Both the position numbers and the translations under genes were made by a program. A stretch of DNA of 11,466 bases from an uncultured Prevotella sp. Its GTDB lineage: Bacteria; Bacteroidota; Bacteroidia; Bacteroidales; Bacteroidaceae. The notes below the pieces were generated by a model. That model saw only the letters and a program-made list of their open reading frames with translations. It was not told the origin of the DNA and searched no databases. The DNA lies in NCBI GenBank assembly GCA_934229335.1, contig CAKQDQ010000078.1, positions 1 to 11,466 on the forward strand, written 5' to 3'. Position 1 is the stretch's first letter. Every line of letters begins with the position of its first letter. Positions 1 through 7,050 of the stretch are shown here, in pieces.

Positions 1-946
1 GGTCTGAGAATGAATAATCTGCCATCTGATAAGTAGATTTCCATTCCTCCGCCATCTTGCCAACGAAATCTGCCACCGACATATTTGGTGCGGCGTCTAT
101 AAGCACGGGTACGCTCTTGACAAACATACCATACGATTGACATAACGATTTGTCGAAACGACCGTGACGTACAGATGTATAAGCCACTTGTTGTTTGCGA
201 CACAATCTGGACAGCACCAAACTGTAAGCCGACTGCAACAATATATTGTCTTTTATATTTACCTTTTCGCAAAAAATCTTGATGGGCGATGTCTGTAATT
301 CGTCATATAATATGATGGTATTACCCATTCGGGTGGTGTTGCTGCCTGCTAAATTGGCAAATTCTACCCCTTCGAACTTCTTGCAATAATAATCTGCTGC
401 TGCGGCATAGGCAGGTTTTTCCGTTAGTTGCTCCTCTTCTATAGCGAAATCGTAGAGAAGTTTTTGTTCAGTCTCCAGTACCTTGCCTTGATAAGCATTC
501 TCTAAATCTTGTTTAGAAAACAGTACGAAGAAGGTGGTACCATCGGCAATAATGTGGTGCATACTGTAAACCAATATCTTTCGCGTAGGAGTCTCCACCA
601 AGTCAAAGCGGCACAAAGGCTCCTCGCCCAATAATGCGTAAGGGCGAACATAAGAATCTATAAATGCGTCAGCATCTTCGTCATTCATCTGGCGTTTGCC
701 TACAGGTATCACCATGTCCTTATCTATATACTGACGAGGATTCCCATTATCATCGAGAATGATACGGGTATGAAGAATCTCACGGGTGTCAATCACCTGA
801 CGAAGTGCTTGCTCCATGCGCTCCATCTTAATGTTGGCAGATAACAATAAGCGAGCCGCAAGACTATATTGTGTAGTTTCTGGTTCTTCTTGACATTCTA
901 TGAACACGCCAAGTTGAGATTGGCATAAAGGATAAGTTTTAGTCAT
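1..946 (-). CDS. Non-ribosomal peptide synthetase, N-terminal condensation domain (partial, runs off left edge)
   Basis: My translation from the ATG at 946-944 gives 315 open codons down to base 2, so the C-terminal part of the gene is outside the window. The visible part is almost all of an NRPS condensation domain. It opens with YPLCQSQLG (residues 5-13), which resembles the family's first core motif. It carries the catalytic HHxxxDG motif as HHIIADG at residues 130-136 (bases 559-539), then a GR-containing stretch (RHGRFDK) and the late core motif YGMFVKSVPV. In this family the second His helps condense an upstream acyl or aminoacyl thioester with a downstream aminoacyl thioester. A protein that starts with a C domain either receives its donor from another protein or attaches a starter acyl group; I cannot tell which. 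Adenylation, carrier and release domains would lie past the edge. It is the third gene of an apparent operon, 60 bases after the STAS gene. No Shine-Dalgarno is visible, and the start fits the first core motif's usual distance from the N-terminus. Confidence 0.9.
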   Translation of the reverse strand, partial: MTKTYPLCQSQLGVFIECQEEPETTQYSLAARLLLSANIKMERMEQALRQVIDTREILHTRIILDDNGNPRQYIDKDMVIPVGKRQMNDEDADAFIDSYVRPYALLGEEPLCRFDLVETPTRKILVYSMHHIIADGTTFFVLFSKQDLENAYQGKVLETEQKLLYDFAIEEEQLTEKPAYAAAADYYCKKFEGVEFANLAGSNTTRMGNTIILYDELQTSPIKIFCEKVNIKDNILLQSAYSLVLSRLCRKQQVAYTSVRHGRFDKSLCQSYGMFVKSVPVLIDAAPNMSVADFVGKMAEEWKSTYQMADYSFSD

Positions 947-1006
947 AATGGCATTAGTTTGTAAGTATAAAACAACTTATGAAAGACACTTCACGATGGC
1001 GAACGT

Positions 1007-1309
1007 TTAAGAAATCCCGAACAAAGCTGAGACACCAGTCATATCAAACACTTCTTTCACGTTGTCATTGAGCTGTAACAGTTTTACTTTTCCTCCATTT
1101 CTCTGCGCTTTCTTCAGCAGAGCTATGAAGGCACGCAAGCCAGAACTGCTAATATACTCTAAGTCCTTACAATCTACTACTACGTGACCAGCATCCTCAT
1201 CAGACAACTCGTCGACCATATTTTGAAACTCTTCGGTACGAATAGTATCCATACGTCCAGCTAAACAGATATTAACTGTATCTTCAATTTTACTCGTTGT
1301 TATTTTCAT
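1007..1309 (-). CDS. STAS-domain protein, anti-sigma-factor-antagonist type (SpoIIAA/RsbV-like)
   Basis: This 100-residue protein is a single STAS domain of normal length for the SpoIIAA/RsbV family. Recognisable parts are the LAGRMDT strand-turn (16-22), VVVDCKDLEYI (43-53), the phosphorylation loop SSSGLR (54-59) and the C-terminal VFDMTGVSALFGI. By alignment with B. subtilis SpoIIAA (DSSG, phosphoserine 58), Ser55 should be the phosphoacceptor. The preceding Asp is replaced here by Ser54, a variation also met in SSAGLR-type STAS proteins. In known partner-switch systems, the unphosphorylated STAS protein binds the kinase or anti-sigma factor and frees its target, while phosphorylation blocks that binding. 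It sits 31 bases after the phosphatase/kinase gene and 60 bases before the NRPS, so its modifying enzyme is almost certainly the neighbour. Its output partner is not visible here. Confidence 0.92.
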   Translation of the reverse strand: MKITTSKIEDTVNICLAGRMDTIRTEEFQNMVDELSDEDAGHVVVDCKDLEYISSSGLRAFIALLKKAQRNGGKVKLLQLNDNVKEVFDMTGVSALFGIS

Positions 1310-1340
1310 AATTATAGTATGAGTTAAAGATATGATTTAT

Positions 1341-3677
1341 TTATTTTGTTATTTTCTTTATCATTACCAGTATGTTTTTCCCCTCTTCCCGTTTGTAAGT
1401 TACCTCATCCATCAATTTACGCATCATGAAGATACCCAATCCTCCCACAGGTCTTTCTTCTATCCCTAACGATATGTTAGCCTCTTTTACCGTGGTAGGA
1501 TTAAACGGTTTGCCACTATCAATAAGTTCGAAAAGAAGTAGGGATTTGTTATAATCAAAACTTTCCTTTAGGATTATTTCTCCCATCTTCCCTTCGGGGT
1601 ATGCATAGTAGACTACATTGACTAACGCTTCCTCCAATGCCAAATTGATCGAATTAGTCAAAGATGATGGTAACGATAAGTCTTTGCCTATTTTCTCTAC
1701 GAATGGAGGTAACTTCTCCAACTCTTCAAGGCGATTGTGCAGGACCAAAGCATTATAGTCTTTCAGTCCATAGCCAATGGTTAGAAGAGTCAAGTCATCA
1801 CTCTGTGTCGCTCCATCTACGAATCTATCCATTTCTTGCTTTAAGACAGTAAGAATTTCGTGAGCAGACTTCCCTGCATTGTCAGCCAAAACGCTTTCTA
1901 CTCTCTGTTTTCCCATTTGCTGCTTTGTTATGTTCTCTGCTTCTGTGAGGCCATCGGTGTACAGCAACAGAGACTGACGCTTCTGCAAGACCACGCTTTG
2001 CTCTTGATAATTAAAACTGCCAAATATCCCCAAAGATAAGTTCGGCACAACGGGTAACTTTTTACAACCATCAGCAACAGAGAATAAATATGGTGGGTTG
2101 TGCCCCGCATTACAATAGATAAGCTGCCCAGTTTCTAAATCCAAGCGTCCAAGAAATAGGGTGACAAACATATTAGCTTGGTTGTTCTGTGCCAATGCCT
2201 CGTTAAGTAAAGTTACAATTTCACAAGGCGAGCTGTGCCATTGCGTTATGCTACGTAACAAAGTGCATGTGATGGACATAACAAGAGATGCTGCTATTCC
2301 CTTGCCCGAAACGTCACCAATGGCAAAATAAAGCTGATTGTCTTTTATCTGAAAATCATAAAAATCTCCACCCACTTCGCGTGCAGGTTTCAGCATGGCG
2401 TCTAAGTCAATGTACTCATTGGCTTGGCGTAAGGCGTTTTCGTTTGGTATAATAGACATCTGAATGCGATGCGCTACGTTCAGTTCGCTCTCTATCCTTT
2501 CCTTGGCGCGGGTAGTATGCTCTAAATTTTTGATATAAGTACATATAGACTGTTGCATGAAGGCAAAGGCATCGTGTAGTTTGCGTAACTCGTCCTTTGT
2601 TTTCACCTCAGGCAAGGCAGCATGAAAGTCTCCTTGTGCAATTAGGTATGCTGCATCCGTCATCTGACGTATAGGCTTAGACGTTCGAACCACGATGAAA
2701 TGTACACATACAGCCAATAGTAACAAACCGATAATAAGTATTATCAGAATAGTATATGTAACAGACCCTAATTCAGACATTATAGTAGAGAAGTGACATA
2801 TGCTGCATACCGACCACCCTACATGCGGCAGAGGAGCATAACAAACCAGCACATCGGTTCCTTGCAGGTTGCCGTGTAACATGCCCTTTTTGCCTGCCAG
2901 CATATTCTTTCCTATTTCATAGTAATCGCTATCTTGCAAGATACGCCCCATAGAAAAGACTGTGTTGCGCATGATAAAACGTGTATTAGGATGCGTAATC
3001 ACCACCCCTTTCTTGCTAAGAATAAAAGAGTAACTATCTTTAAAAGGCTTTACCTTGTCTACGTCTGACGCTAAATTCTCCAAAGCCACATCTGCCACGA
3101 CCACTCCTCTCAGTCTCTTGTGGTTATCTTTTATGGCAATAGCGTAAGACACCATTCTGTCATGGCTTCCCCACTTGTCTAAATAAGGTTCGGTCCATTG
3201 TCCTTCCTGATTGTTTACTGCATCTATATACCATGGTTCTCCTTGATACCTATACTGTGTCTTGGGTAAATGCCTATGTTGCAAAATGCCATGCTTATCC
3301 TTGTAGACATATTCAAGTGGTGTAAGCGTGTCTTGCTTTTCTTCATCTTGGTAAGATATAAATCCTACACCTAATATAGATGAGTTGTTTTGTACAAGTA
3401 ACTGCATGAAATTTACCAGTTTTGAATGTTCTACGTATGGCGTATTCTGCATTTGCTTGGCAGTTAAATCCACAGCAGACTCTATGCTAACAAGTTCATC
3501 ATTCAGTTTTTGAAGCAAGTTTCCTTGTAGGGCAAAAGTATAAAGAACGGCTTGTTTCTCTTCTCGCTGTCGACAATAAGAGTAGAAGACGACCGCTATA
3601 CAGCCGAATATCACTACGGTAATAAATAGTACATATAAGTATAACCGTAGTGAGAAAGAGATATATACCTTCTTCAT
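1341..3677 (-). CDS. Membrane sensor with HAMP, SpoIIE-type PP2C phosphatase and RsbW-type ATPase/kinase domain
   Basis: This 778-residue protein has a clear domain order. TM1 is at about 12-34, an extracytoplasmic sensor at 35-305 (dCache-like, with PWYIDAVNN at 148-156 and a following W..PYLD), and TM2 at about 307-330. A HAMP region follows at about 331-383, then a helical linker at 384-410. The SpoIIE/RsbU PP2C domain spans about 425-635. Its likely metal-binding motifs are GGDFYDF (436-442), GDVSGKG (454-460), YTDGLTEAEN (573-582) and SDDLTLLTI (626-634). The C-terminal HATPase_c domain (about 645-775) has an N-box with Glu683 and Asn687, DSG (720-722) and GGLG (745-748), as in RsbW/SpoIIAB Ser/Thr kinases. 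One polypeptide therefore holds both opposing activities expected for a STAS substrate: dephosphorylation and phosphorylation. The substrate is presumably the STAS protein 31 bases downstream. The start follows a good -7 promoter box and leads straight into TM1. The kinase activity is inferred from motifs only. Confidence 0.93.
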   Translation of the reverse strand: MKKVYISFSLRLYLYVLFITVVIFGCIAVVFYSYCRQREEKQAVLYTFALQGNLLQKLNDELVSIESAVDLTAKQMQNTPYVEHSKLVNFMQLLVQNNSSILGVGFISYQDEEKQDTLTPLEYVYKDKHGILQHRHLPKTQYRYQGEPWYIDAVNNQEGQWTEPYLDKWGSHDRMVSYAIAIKDNHKRLRGVVVADVALENLASDVDKVKPFKDSYSFILSKKGVVITHPNTRFIMRNTVFSMGRILQDSDYYEIGKNMLAGKKGMLHGNLQGTDVLVCYAPLPHVGWSVCSICHFSTIMSELGSVTYTILIILIIGLLLLAVCVHFIVVRTSKPIRQMTDAAYLIAQGDFHAALPEVKTKDELRKLHDAFAFMQQSICTYIKNLEHTTRAKERIESELNVAHRIQMSIIPNENALRQANEYIDLDAMLKPAREVGGDFYDFQIKDNQLYFAIGDVSGKGIAASLVMSITCTLLRSITQWHSSPCEIVTLLNEALAQNNQANMFVTLFLGRLDLETGQLIYCNAGHNPPYLFSVADGCKKLPVVPNLSLGIFGSFNYQEQSVVLQKRQSLLLYTDGLTEAENITKQQMGKQRVESVLADNAGKSAHEILTVLKQEMDRFVDGATQSDDLTLLTIGYGLKDYNALVLHNRLEELEKLPPFVEKIGKDLSLPSSLTNSINLALEEALVNVVYYAYPEGKMGEIILKESFDYNKSLLLFELIDSGKPFNPTTVKEANISLGIEERPVGGLGIFMMRKLMDEVTYKREEGKNILVMIKKITK

Positions 3678-3696
3678 ATTGATGTTTATTTGGCTA

Positions 3697-3704
3697 CAAA
3701 GGTA
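3697..3704 (-). promoter_or_regulatory. Bacteroidetes -7 promoter box upstream of the phosphatase/STAS/NRPS operon
   Basis: Read on the minus strand this is TACCTTTG, an exact match to the Bacteroidetes -7 consensus TAnnTTTG. It lies 20-27 bases before the ATG at 3677, so the mRNA would have a leader of roughly 15 bases. The DNA just upstream is very A/T rich. I see no convincing TTTG -33 box at the usual distance, so the call rests on the -7 match and its position. Confidence 0.5.
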
Positions 3705-3764
3705 AGAAAAAATATAAGAAATTAATGCTTTCCACTGTATTTATTTTTAAGAAATTGTCAAGTG

Positions 3765-3793
3765 ACTCAAACATTTTGGAAAAGTGTTTGAGT
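3765..3793 (-). terminator. Hairpin terminator after the outer-membrane barrel gene
   Basis: Two 9-base arms (3765-3773 and 3785-3793, ACTCAAACA / TGTTTGAGT) are perfect inverted repeats. Pairing continues inward through a TTTT/AAAG section to a 3-base loop, giving about 13 pairs. The hairpin starts 15 bases past the stop codon of the upstream gene and just before the promoter of the next operon. The bases after it on the minus strand are not a pure T run, so termination strength is uncertain. Confidence 0.6.
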
Positions 3794-3808
3794 GTAAAAA
3801 GCCTTATC

Positions 3809-6196
3809 TTACCAACAGATAGCCTTACGGTATTTCTTATTATTGTAGTTCAGACGGTATACCACGCACGCCATGGCGTATGACGGTGTAACATCTGTGC
3901 GCTGTGTGCTGACATAGTTTGCGCCGATAGTTGTCTCTATGTGCTTTAACTGACGGAGTAGATCGAAGCCCTCCAGTACAACGAGTAGACTGTTGTTGAG
4001 AAATGGGCGTACTATGCGCATATCCCATACAACGTTTGTCGTGTTGAGCTGTTCGTTGGAGTACTTGCGGCGTACGTACATAGTCAGACTGCTCGACACA
4101 CCAATTTGCCATGGCAGGTGCATTTGTCCGAGTAGTCCGTATTCCCAGTCCATAGGGTTTGTCGTCTTACCTCCGCTGTGCGATTCTGTCATGCGGAAGC
4201 GTGTGCGGAATGTTATGTACTGGTTGCCGATATTATATTTTAATCTGAAGTCGTCGTCAATGCCAACTACCTTTGCGTCTTTAACCACGGTGGTGGTTGC
4301 CGTTTCCTCCAAACTTGCTTTGTGTTCCACAGACGTTATGAGCAGATTGTGAAGACGCAGGGAGTGAGACGCATTGAGCGGTACGCCCAATGTAAGTCGC
4401 ACGGTGGTAGCGTTGTTTCCGTTAATGTTGTCGTAAGTATATAGCTTTCTGCCCGTAGGGCGGTCGAAGCACAATTTGTTGACAATAGCGTTATGCGTAA
4501 ACTGACGGTCAATCTGTACGCCGTACTCATGTAGCATATCCGCGCTGAGGTAGGTGTAGTTGAACTTCCAGTCGTAAAGCGTAGCGTTACGCAACTGTTC
4601 GTTGCCCTTGTAATACTTCTGAACGTCAGTCGTTATGGTAACGTTGGTCATCATGTCGCAGTCGGGCACGGTTGTAGTGCGCTCAAAAAGCAACGTTGCC
4701 TTGTGGCGCAGGTTGTTGCTACGCCACTGTAGGTAAGTGTTTTTAACATTGAAAGTAGTGTAACGTAATGTGCGTTTCCCCATGTAGTCCTCACGCAGAT
4801 ACTGCCTGTCGAGAATGTTGTAACTTAATGGCAGGTACGCGTTGGCACTCCACACACCGTGAAGTGTGTTTACTCCCCATCGTAGTTTCATGAGAAGCTC
4901 GTGGTAAGTACCATTTTCTCTGCGGTCGAAACTGTTGCCATAGGTGTCGCCATTCTCCTCCATCGCCTCATGTTCGTGTGAGTGTTTGTATTGATATTGT
5001 ATAGTTCCGAGCGTATGTTTCGTGAGCCATATATACCCTAACTTACCGTAATAGTCCGTATGATTGTTAGGAGTAGTGTAGAGACGTTGGCGGTAGTTGT
5101 ACACGGAGTCAATGGATGCATCGTAATAATCCACCCTGTCCACGCTGTTCTTGTCCTGTGTCTTCCCTTTGTTTGTGGCTCCAGCCTCAAACTTTATCTG
5201 CTTTCTCTTATTGTCAAACTTTATACTGGCTGTTGCTGCCAGCCCAGCAGTGTAGTCGTTAGACGTAGTAGACGTTGTACTACGACTATCATTTATCAGC
5301 GTACTATCGTTGCGAAGCAGGCTGCCGAGAGTCTCAGTCTCGTTGTCACCGCTGTTGTAAGTAAACTTAGGTTTAACGTGAATGTCCACCTTACCAGCCA
5401 TAGTGTGAAAGTCATGATAGGTGTCAATCTTTATCTTCTCATTACGTCCGTTGGCAGAAGTGTTTTGCCTAACGATGCCGTCAGTCAGGAAATCCATACG
5501 ATTAGTCTCCGTTGCCGACGTGGTAACGGTGCGGTTGAATGTGGTGTAGCCCGTGACGTCATACTTCTTCTTCTTCAACAGGTAGTCTACGCCAGCCAGT
5601 TGAGTGGTGCGTTGGTTCTTCGCGACCTCCGCTGGCGACCATTCCGTTTCCTGTCCAGGTTGTCGCGAGTCGTTAATGTCGTTGACGTTGGCGTATGCGG
5701 TGAGTCGAAGCTTCTTGTCTTTGTGCATCACGAACGCTTTGTCAGAGTAGCGGTTGTCAGGTCCTCCTGCCGCGGAGAAGTCAGCAAACCATTTGCCTGA
5801 GAATTCCTTTTTTAAGGTAACGGTCATGCGTTTGCCTTGGTCATAGTCGTAAAACTTCACAACAAGAATGGCGTAAGCCGGCAGTCGGCTGACGATAGAA
5901 GCCATAGCGTTCTTGAAGAACGTCTTGTTGTCCACCTGAATCTCCTTAACAGTCACTCCGTCAATCTCCACATTTCCGCTACTGTAATACGTAACGCCAG
6001 GCAGTTTGCGAAGCATCCTGTCGAGCATCGCCCCCTCTGGCAGTACGAAAGCATCGGTATAGAAGGCGAGAGTGTCACCTTTTACGTAGTGCGGACGCAG
6101 CTCGTCCTCCTCCTGTGCATGGAGTAGGGTAGATGACAGCATGAGTAGGGAAACAATAATCCATACTTTTCGTAAGGTGTTAGCAGTTATAAGCAT
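3809..6196 (-). CDS. Outer-membrane beta-barrel protein with N-terminal plug-like region (TonB-receptor-related)
   Basis: This 795-residue protein starts with a signal peptide: Lys10, a hydrophobic core at about 11-24, and likely cleavage after LLHA (24-27) before QEEDE. Residues about 38-130 form a plug-like segment of the Bacteroidetes type, with GDTLAFYTDAF (40-50), LPEGAMLDRML (52-62), RKLPGV (63-68), an IDGVTVKEIQVD strand pair (78-89) and a following RLPA. The rest is a long series of alternating polar/aromatic beta strands typical of an outer-membrane barrel, ending in an aromatic residue (Trp795). Related proteins usually carry a carboxypeptidase-regulatory-like domain between signal and plug; here the plug starts almost at once. 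No TonB-box-like motif or SusD partner is evident, so the transported or bound substrate is unknown. The gene has its own candidate promoter and terminator and seems monocistronic. The first ATG is supported by the well-formed signal peptide. Confidence 0.85.
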   Translation of the reverse strand: MLITANTLRKVWIIVSLLMLSSTLLHAQEEDELRPHYVKGDTLAFYTDAFVLPEGAMLDRMLRKLPGVTYYSSGNVEIDGVTVKEIQVDNKTFFKNAMASIVSRLPAYAILVVKFYDYDQGKRMTVTLKKEFSGKWFADFSAAGGPDNRYSDKAFVMHKDKKLRLTAYANVNDINDSRQPGQETEWSPAEVAKNQRTTQLAGVDYLLKKKKYDVTGYTTFNRTVTTSATETNRMDFLTDGIVRQNTSANGRNEKIKIDTYHDFHTMAGKVDIHVKPKFTYNSGDNETETLGSLLRNDSTLINDSRSTTSTTSNDYTAGLAATASIKFDNKRKQIKFEAGATNKGKTQDKNSVDRVDYYDASIDSVYNYRQRLYTTPNNHTDYYGKLGYIWLTKHTLGTIQYQYKHSHEHEAMEENGDTYGNSFDRRENGTYHELLMKLRWGVNTLHGVWSANAYLPLSYNILDRQYLREDYMGKRTLRYTTFNVKNTYLQWRSNNLRHKATLLFERTTTVPDCDMMTNVTITTDVQKYYKGNEQLRNATLYDWKFNYTYLSADMLHEYGVQIDRQFTHNAIVNKLCFDRPTGRKLYTYDNINGNNATTVRLTLGVPLNASHSLRLHNLLITSVEHKASLEETATTTVVKDAKVVGIDDDFRLKYNIGNQYITFRTRFRMTESHSGGKTTNPMDWEYGLLGQMHLPWQIGVSSSLTMYVRRKYSNEQLNTTNVVWDMRIVRPFLNNSLLVVLEGFDLLRQLKHIETTIGANYVSTQRTDVTPSYAMACVVYRLNYNNKKYRKAICW

Positions 6197-6243
6197 TTTG
6201 TGTTGTAGTGTGTTTGTGTGTTATCCTAAATAATATAAGTATT

Positions 6244-6251
6244 CAAAATTA
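6244..6251 (-). promoter_or_regulatory. Candidate -7 promoter box of the outer-membrane barrel gene
   Basis: The minus strand reads TAATTTTG, matching the Bacteroidetes -7 consensus TAnnTTTG. It is 48-55 bases before the ATG at 6196, giving an A/C-rich leader of about 40 bases. A clear -33 TTTG is not seen at 19-21 bases upstream. A/T-rich DNA yields this box by chance fairly often. Confidence 0.4.
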
Positions 6252-6291
6252 TTTTTATAAATAAGTAAGTTAATGTTCTTGTATTATTTGG

Positions 6292-6313
6292 AATATTTAA
6301 TACAGTCTCTTTT
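6292..6313. repeat. 22-base repeat, copy 1 (upstream of the barrel gene)
   Basis: The stretch AATATTTA-AT-A-CAGTCTCTTTT matches 6961-6982 at 20 of 22 bases in the same orientation. Both copies lie upstream of a minus-strand gene, here about 96 bases before the start codon. Function is unknown; a shared regulator site or a dispersed intergenic repeat are both possible. Confidence 0.55.
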
Positions 6314-6334
6314 GGTCATCTGCTTCCCCTGTTT

Positions 6335-6355
6335 TCAGTCACAATGCCCGCATTG
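6335..6355. repeat. 21-base palindrome-containing repeat, copy 1
   Basis: The core is CAATGC-CC-GCATTG, 6-base perfect arms around two bases, preceded by TCAGTCA. The same 21 bases with one change occur inside the MITE-like element at 9182-9202. A CTCCCTC-like stretch follows both copies. Confidence 0.6.
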
Positions 6356-6418
6356 CTCCCTCAAACAGTGAAACCATCTGCACCAAAATAGCCTATATTA
6401 AATATTAAAATAATTTTG

Positions 6419-6438
6419 AACACTTACTTAATAGTGTT
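6419..6438 (-). terminator. Hairpin terminator after the acetyltransferase gene
   Basis: AACACT (6419-6424) and AGTGTT (6433-6438) are perfect arms around an 8-base loop. On the minus strand the hairpin begins 4 bases after the stop codon and is followed by an A/T-rich tract with TTATTTTAATATTT, a plausible weak intrinsic terminator. The stem is only 6 pairs. Confidence 0.5.
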
Positions 6439-6442
6439 GAGC

Positions 6443-6937
6443 TTACAGGTCTTTCTCCATATATACCGTCACGGCAGGGTGTCCAGAGTTTCCTATGGCG
6501 TGAGCGATATGCCTGAATCCGAAGCGTTCATATAGCCTCACGGCGTTGCAGAATTGTGGAAAAGACTCAATATAAAGTTTCTTGTACCCTATCTCCTTAG
6601 CGCGCCCTGCAATATAGTCAAGCATTTTGCGTCCCATACCCTTGCCGCGCAATGCTGGCGAGAAATACAACTTAACAATCTCCGCCATGCCGTCGGGCAG
6701 ACCTTCCGTGGGGTAAAAACCGCAACCGCCCAGCACTTCTCCGTCCTTCTCTATTACCCAGTATTCCGCATCCTTACGCAGAAACTCATGCGATAGATGC
6801 AACGTTCTGGGGTCGTCGTACACCGACCCTGTGCGTGGAGCGCCTAATTCTTCAAAGGCGTTGCGTACAATACTGAGTATTGCCGCATCGTCCTCTGGCT
6901 TGATTTGTCTGATGTTATAGCCTGAATATGTAGTCAT
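6443..6937 (-). CDS. GNAT-family N-acetyltransferase
   Basis: This 164-residue protein is of normal length for a single GNAT domain. It opens with NIRQIKPEDDAAIL (8-21), the typical first strand and helix. GEVLGGCGFYP (66-76) is the strand pair before the acetyl-CoA site. VKLYFSPALRGKGMGRKML (88-106) is motif A, with the pyrophosphate-binding loop R97-G-K-G-M-G102. KKLYIES (119-125) and AVRLYERFGF (132-141) form motif B. The family transfers an acetyl group from acetyl-CoA to an amine on a small molecule or protein; the substrate cannot be read from the sequence. It appears monocistronic, with a terminator hairpin at 6419-6438 and 218 bases of repeat-rich DNA upstream. The ATG at 6937 puts the first strand at the usual position. 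Confidence 0.92.
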   Translation of the reverse strand: MTTYSGYNIRQIKPEDDAAILSIVRNAFEELGAPRTGSVYDDPRTLHLSHEFLRKDAEYWVIEKDGEVLGGCGFYPTEGLPDGMAEIVKLYFSPALRGKGMGRKMLDYIAGRAKEIGYKKLYIESFPQFCNAVRLYERFGFRHIAHAIGNSGHPAVTVYMEKDL

Positions 6938-6960
6938 AAGTAAGTATTCTGAGTTGTTTT

Positions 6961-6982
6961 AATATTTAGTGCAGTCTCTTTT
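6961..6982. repeat. 22-base repeat, copy 2 (upstream of the acetyltransferase gene)
   Basis: This matches 6292-6313 at 20 of 22 bases, in the same orientation, and ends in the same CAGTCTCTTTT. It lies 24 bases before the acetyltransferase start codon, so it probably sits within or next to that gene's promoter or leader. Confidence 0.55.
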
Positions 6983-7050
6983 CTGTTCAATCAAGAAGCT
7001 CGCTCGGACATAATGTACGGCATAACTCCTTCAGCATTGAAAACAGCCCT

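Larger units (their letters stand above)
6197..6418. other. Intergenic region upstream of the outer-membrane barrel gene
   Basis: No gene found. It holds the candidate promoter of the barrel gene (6244-6251), one copy of a 22-base repeat (6292-6313) and a palindrome-containing 21-base repeat (6335-6355). The final A/T-rich stretch lies just past the acetyltransferase terminator. I saw no tRNA-like or small coding sequence. Confidence 0.6.

Noticed and set aside
3993..4352. A 119-codon open frame on the plus strand
   Set aside because: Antisense to the barrel gene with no protein-family features.
5060..5800. A 246-codon open frame on the plus strand
   Set aside because: It lies wholly opposite the outer-membrane barrel gene, its translation shows no recognisable domain, and the minus-strand frame has a clear signal peptide and plug motifs.
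6335..6390. Possible tRNA-like fold ending in a CACCA sequence
   Set aside because: No T-loop GGTTCRA motif or seven-base acceptor stem; the palindrome is explained by the repeat shared with 9182-9202.
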